DNA of 5,610 nt from Gammaproteobacteria bacterium (GTDB taxonomy: Bacteria > Pseudomonadota > Gammaproteobacteria > Burkholderiales > Burkholderiaceae_C): positions 1 through 5,610 of the forward strand of contig JAHIQV010000537.1 of assembly GCA_018903185.1 (NCBI GenBank), written 5' to 3'. Below, piece after piece: positions 5,219-5,610 of the stretch. The position numbers and the translations under genes were made by a program. The notes under the pieces are model-generated. The model saw nothing but the letters and a program-made list of their open reading frames with translations, did no database searches and had not been told where the DNA came from. Numbering within the stretch: position 1 is the stretch's first letter; every line of letters starts with the position of its first letter.

Positions 5219-5238
5219 GCCGGCCGGCCCCGGCGCTC
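5217..5238. terminator. Possible shared terminator between the convergent pilU-like and exported-protein genes
   Basis: GAGCCGG (5217-5223) can pair with CCGG (5230-5233) and CTC (5236-5238), leaving two bulged bases on the right arm and a six-base loop. The structure overlaps the last bases of both stop codons. Next to it lies the perfect palindrome TCAACCGGTTGA (5237-5248). Neither strand has a T run, so this is a candidate only, supported mainly by the 18-base convergent spacing. Confidence 0.3.
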
Positions 5239-5248
5239 AACCGGTTGA
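5237..5248. repeat. Perfect 12-base palindrome at the 3' end of the exported-protein gene
   Basis: TCAACCGGTTGA is identical to its reverse complement and includes the stop codon of the minus-strand gene. It may be part of a transcription stop or chance. Confidence 0.6.
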
Positions 5249-5610
5249 CGCGGCGCCAGCGACGGGCCTGGGCTGGCCACGTTCGCAGCGCCCGTGTGCA
5301 CTGGCCACACCGCGGAAATCGCTGCTCCAGGACTGGGCGGCGGTATTGATCTGGATGCGCTCGTTGTCCAGCGACGTGAGGATCACCGTGCCACGGATCG
5401 CAAAGGTGTACACCGGCACACCATCGATCAGCACCGAGCGCACACGCTGCTGGTCGTATTCAATCGCGACCGTGCGCGTCCAGACGGTGCGGGCTGGCAG
5501 GTAGGCGGCCTCGCACACCAGCACCACCTGGCTCGTTGCCGGCGGTGTCTGGCTCTGGGCGGCCGCGCTGAATCCCAGGGCCAGGGCCAGGGCCATCGCC
5601 ATCGACCTGC
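5237..5610 (-). CDS. Small exported protein of unknown function, 5' end probably beyond the window
   Basis: At least 121 residues, read from the right edge towards the left. I do not recognise a named family. The N-terminus is a signal-peptide hydrophobic core, MALALALGFSAAAQ, with a plausible AXA cleavage site before Gln16, so the mature protein should be periplasmic. The mature part has two cysteines (30 and 106) that could form a disulfide. It has alternating strand-like stretches such as TRTVAIEYDQQRVRSVLIDG and PVYTFAIRGTVILTSLDNER, suggesting a small beta-rich domain. An ATG at 5602 is available, but the frame stays open upstream (Arg-Ser just before it). A normal signal peptide needs basic residues ahead of the core, so the true start probably lies past 5610. 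It converges on the pilU-like gene with 18 bases between stop codons; functional linkage is not implied. Confidence 0.72.
   Translation of the reverse strand, partial: RSMAMALALALGFSAAAQSQTPPATSQVVLVCEAAYLPARTVWTRTVAIEYDQQRVRSVLIDGVPVYTFAIRGTVILTSLDNERIQINTAAQSWSSDFRGVASAHGRCERGQPRPVAGAASTG

Noticed and set aside
5043..5504. Plus-strand frame opposite the exported-protein gene
   Set aside because: It overlaps the end of the pilU-like gene out of frame and has no recognisable content; the minus-strand frame has a signal peptide and better codon use.
1..5610. Defence island, prophage, CRISPR or biosynthetic cluster
   Set aside because: No repeats with spacers, integrases, transposases, nucleases or modular enzymes are visible. 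The genes look like ordinary chromosomal content.

Overview
The window is GC-rich, densely packed bacterial DNA, with strong preference for G or C at third codon positions (CTG for Leu, AAC, GAC, CGC). It most resembles a betaproteobacterium of the order Burkholderiales, probably Comamonadaceae. That placement rests on overall protein resemblance, codon use, and -10-like hexamers of the TACAGT/GACAAT/TATAAC type just upstream of genes. It is an inference, not a database result. No rRNA, tRNA, CRISPR array, insertion sequence or integrase is visible.

Layout from left to right. A DUF3237 protein (21-506, +) starts almost on top of a TATAAC -10 box. A 160-base gap with a strong hairpin leads to an NCS2 nucleobase permease closely resembling RutG (667-2019, +). 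The stretch 2020-2447 has no plus-strand gene. Its minus strand carries an open frame (maximum 2003-2455) with convincing coding-type codon use but no good start and no family I recognise. A DJ-1/PfpI protein follows (2448-3026, +), then a ribbon-helix-helix protein (3092-3493, +), a hotdog-fold thioesterase of the YdiI/EntH type (3589-4011, +), and a PilT/PilU-family ATPase closest to PilU (4094-5218, +). A small exported protein (5237 to the right edge, -) converges on the PilU gene with only 18 bases between their stop codons.

The genes do not form an obvious pathway or single operon. Most are separated by 65-160 base gaps, and several gaps hold their own promoter-like element or hairpin, so each gene is probably transcribed largely on its own. 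The functions are housekeeping or accessory: pyrimidine/purine uptake, a stress-type DJ-1 hydrolase or chaperone, a small DNA-binding regulator, acyl-CoA hydrolysis and type IV pilus retraction.

I see no evidence of a novel multi-gene system. The points most worth a second look are the unexplained minus-strand coding segment, the acidic insertion in the permease, the solitary PilU-like ATPase with an AT-rich dyad in its promoter, and the possible leaderless start of the DUF3237 gene.
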